Origin: Gammaproteobacteria bacterium
Lineage (GTDB): Bacteria > Pseudomonadota > Gammaproteobacteria > SZUA-229
Assembly (NCBI GenBank): GCA_015484935.1
Contig: WFUQ01000004.1
Coordinates: 1-6,797, forward strand
Direction: 5' to 3'
Length of the DNA stretch: 6,797 nt
Shown one piece after another: positions 5,896 to 6,797 of this stretch (position 1 is its first letter; each line of letters begins with the position of its first letter). The notes below the pieces were generated by a model. The model saw only the letters and a program-made list of their open reading frames with translations, searched no databases and was not told where the DNA came from. The position numbers and the translations under genes were made by a program.

Positions 5896-6015
5896 TTCAC
5901 CGCAGAGGGCGCAAAGAAAGTGCTTGTTGCTTCTATCCGGGTCTTGTTAGAAACTCGATAGAAGTTTAAAAGATCGTTCCGCTTCTCTCAGCGAACTCTG
6001 CGTCTCTGCGGTGAA
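5896..6015. repeat. Nested palindromic intergenic repeat (TTCACCGCAGAG ends)
   Basis: The ends are a perfect 12-bp inverted repeat, TTCACCGCAGAG at 5896-5907 and its complement at 6004-6015. The arms continue imperfectly with GCGCAAAG and ACGCAGAG-type runs. Inside is a second perfect 8-bp inverted repeat, CTTCTATC (5930-5937) and GATAGAAG (5957-5964). From memory, very similar CGCAGAGACGCAGAG sequences occur between genes in many unrelated bacteria and are often mistaken for coding sequence. It sits directly upstream of the YkgJ-like gene and would lie in its leader or promoter. Only one full copy is in the window; an 11-base match is at 2298-2308. Confidence 0.65.
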
Positions 6016-6031
6016 TAAAAGTCAGTCAAAT

Positions 6032-6060
6032 AGGGTGTATCTTGTAAACACCCTGTTTTT
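6032..6060 (+). terminator. Hairpin with T-run, plus-strand polarity
   Basis: AGGGTGT (6032-6038), a nine-base loop, ACACCCT (6048-6054), then GTTTTT. It has the form of an intrinsic terminator for rightward transcription, yet no plus-strand gene ends here. It may block read-through from antisense or repeat-derived transcripts toward the aprA 3' end. Confidence 0.4.
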
Positions 6061-6064
6061 CAGT

Positions 6065-6091
6065 AAGTGCTCTTGTCAAATAAAAGCACTT
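6065..6091. other. Small stem-loop of unknown role
   Basis: AAGTGCT (6065-6071) pairs with AGCACTT (6085-6091) across a 13-base A/T-rich loop. There is no T-run. It lies between two terminator-like hairpins and could help stabilise or process the aprA transcript end. Confidence 0.3.
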
Positions 6092-6103
6092 GCGGAAAAA
6101 TGA

Positions 6104-6135
6104 AAAATCCGGGCACCGTTAGGCGCCCGGATTTT
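6104..6135 (-). terminator. Strong intrinsic terminator of aprA
   Basis: A perfect 11-bp stem, AAAATCCGGGC (6104-6114) with GCCCGGATTTT (6125-6135). It can be extended past one mismatch by CC/GG to a GTTA loop. On the minus strand it follows the aprA stop by 22 nt and runs into GGATTTTTCATTTTT. The symmetric A/T flanks could also let it work in the other direction. Confidence 0.85.
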
Positions 6136-6157
6136 CTATCACACTACTGTTCGGGTA

Positions 6158-6797
6158 TTACTTGAACAGTTTAGATTTGTCTACCAAATCAACGTGTGCA
6201 CGTTTGAAACAAGTCCATTTTCCAGTCTCTTTATCGTAAATAGAGTTTACGAAGCAATGCCAGTTTTCTTCATCAACGAAGTTCTTGTCAGTGCGGTAGT
6301 AGAAACCAGGGTAACGAGATTCCTCACGGAATTCGATGTGTTTCAAGTGAGCTTCAGCTGTCAGGATGCGGTGATAGTTTTCCCATGCACGAAGTAATTC
6401 GTGAAGGTCTTTAGCACGCATTTTTGCAGCATCTTCTTTCAGCATGTCCAGCTTCTCACCAGCCACTTTCATCATTTCGGCGTTAGTGTTGTAGTAAGTT
6501 GCAACACCAGCTACATACTCGTCCATGATTTTTTGCAGGCGGAACTGCAGCATTTTAGGCGTGATGTAGTTAGGGTTAACGTCGATGGCTGTTGTGTAGT
6601 CTTTATGCTCGAGGTAAGTGCGAACAGGCTGGTAGATAGCAGCAACCAGATCCTCAACAGGAGTATCCAGTTCAGGCTGGTAGTCAGCGTTGTCCAGAAC
6701 ATACTTAACCATAGACTTGGCACACAGACGACCTTCAGCGTGAGAGCCTGAAGAGAATTTGTGGCCAGAAGCACCAACACCGTCACCAGCTGTGAAC
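6158..6797 (-). CDS. aprA: Adenylylsulfate (APS) reductase subunit A, C-terminal part
   Basis: The last 212 residues of AprA, with the 5' part beyond the right edge; the full protein usually has 600 or more residues. The visible part opens with FTAGDGVGASGHKFSSG, the conserved FAD-contacting segment near the end of the flavoprotein domain. The helical C-terminal domain follows, and the protein ends with HVDLVDKSKLFK, typical of AprA. AprAB interconverts APS with sulfite and AMP in the cytoplasm; in sulfur oxidizers it runs toward APS. aprB is normally just upstream, so outside the window. Codons strongly favour GGT, GTT, GCT, CGT and GAA and look more biased than in the other genes here, as expected for a highly expressed enzyme. 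A strong terminator follows and no further gene is co-transcribed. Subunit identity is secure; the direction of the reaction is inferred. Confidence 0.95.
   Translation of the reverse strand, partial: FTAGDGVGASGHKFSSGSHAEGRLCAKSMVKYVLDNADYQPELDTPVEDLVAAIYQPVRTYLEHKDYTTAIDVNPNYITPKMLQFRLQKIMDEYVAGVATYYNTNAEMMKVAGEKLDMLKEDAAKMRAKDLHELLRAWENYHRILTAEAHLKHIEFREESRYPGFYYRTDKNFVDEENWHCFVNSIYDKETGKWTCFKRAHVDLVDKSKLFK

Noticed and set aside
5865..5900. Longer N-terminus for the YkgJ-like protein starting at GTG 5900 or ATG 5879
   Set aside because: Neither start has a ribosome site, and the GTG lies in the palindromic repeat. The ATG at 5864 follows GGTGAG.
5885..5915. Possible sigma-70 promoter for the YkgJ-like gene (TTGCGC, 17 bases, TCTATC, minus strand)
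   Set aside because: The -10 matches only three of six consensus bases and the -35 lies in the repeat. It is too weak to report as a feature.
5563..5961. Plus-strand frame that reads through the repeat (FTAEGAKKV)
   Set aside because: This is the familiar false translation of the CACCGCAGAGG repeat joined to antisense of the YkgJ-like gene.
5896..6015. CRISPR or attachment-site reading of the repeat
   Set aside because: Only two inverted arms are present, with no regular spacer series, and no integrase or tRNA is nearby.
6194..6751. Plus-strand frames opposite aprA
   Set aside because: They are shadows of a strongly biased, highly conserved gene.

Overview
The window most likely comes from a sulfur-oxidizing Proteobacterium, probably a gammaproteobacterium. 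The strongest clue is the C-terminal third of adenylylsulfate (APS) reductase subunit A (AprA) at the right edge. Supporting clues are an OprO/OprP-like outer-membrane porin (Gram-negative envelope), two exported DsrE-family proteins and moderate GC (upper 40s percent by eye). Sulfate reducers also carry aprA, so the lineage is an inference from the rest of the content. I saw no tRNA, rRNA, CRISPR array or insertion sequence.

Left part (1-2872, all minus strand): an apparent operon transcribed leftward. In transcription order it encodes an exported TlpA/ResA-type thioredoxin with a CPPC motif, two exported single-cysteine DsrE-family (COG1416-like) proteins, and a porin that runs off the left edge. 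Gaps between genes are 108, 64 and 42 nt.

Middle (2873-4318): a 154-bp divergent promoter region, then on the plus strand an ECF sigma factor and a coupled membrane anti-sigma factor. The stop of the first overlaps the start of the second by one base. The anti-sigma factor has a short cytoplasmic N-terminal domain without a zinc motif, one transmembrane helix, and a periplasmic C-terminal domain that I read as a diverged copy of the DsrE fold in the two exported proteins. It keeps the single cysteine and a similar C-terminal ending. A motif GAATAW-N14/15-CGTCT occurs three times in promoter position: before the sigma gene, before the thioredoxin gene, and before the first dsrE-like gene. This suggests one self-regulated regulon. 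My working model is an envelope signalling system in which a DsrE-type sensor reads thiol or sulfur-carrier chemistry in the periplasm and releases a sigma factor that induces secreted DsrE proteins, their thioredoxin and a porin. The architecture is read from the sequence; the ligand and the wiring are inferred.

Right part (4319-6797): a convergent junction with a weak hairpin, then two tightly packed minus-strand housekeeping-type genes: a YkgJ-like CxxCxxCC protein followed by a YfcE/MJ0936-type metallophosphoesterase. Upstream of them lies a gene-free stretch (5865-6157) with a nested palindromic repeat of a widespread intergenic type and three hairpins. One of these is a strong terminator for aprA, which is truncated at its 5' end by the window edge.
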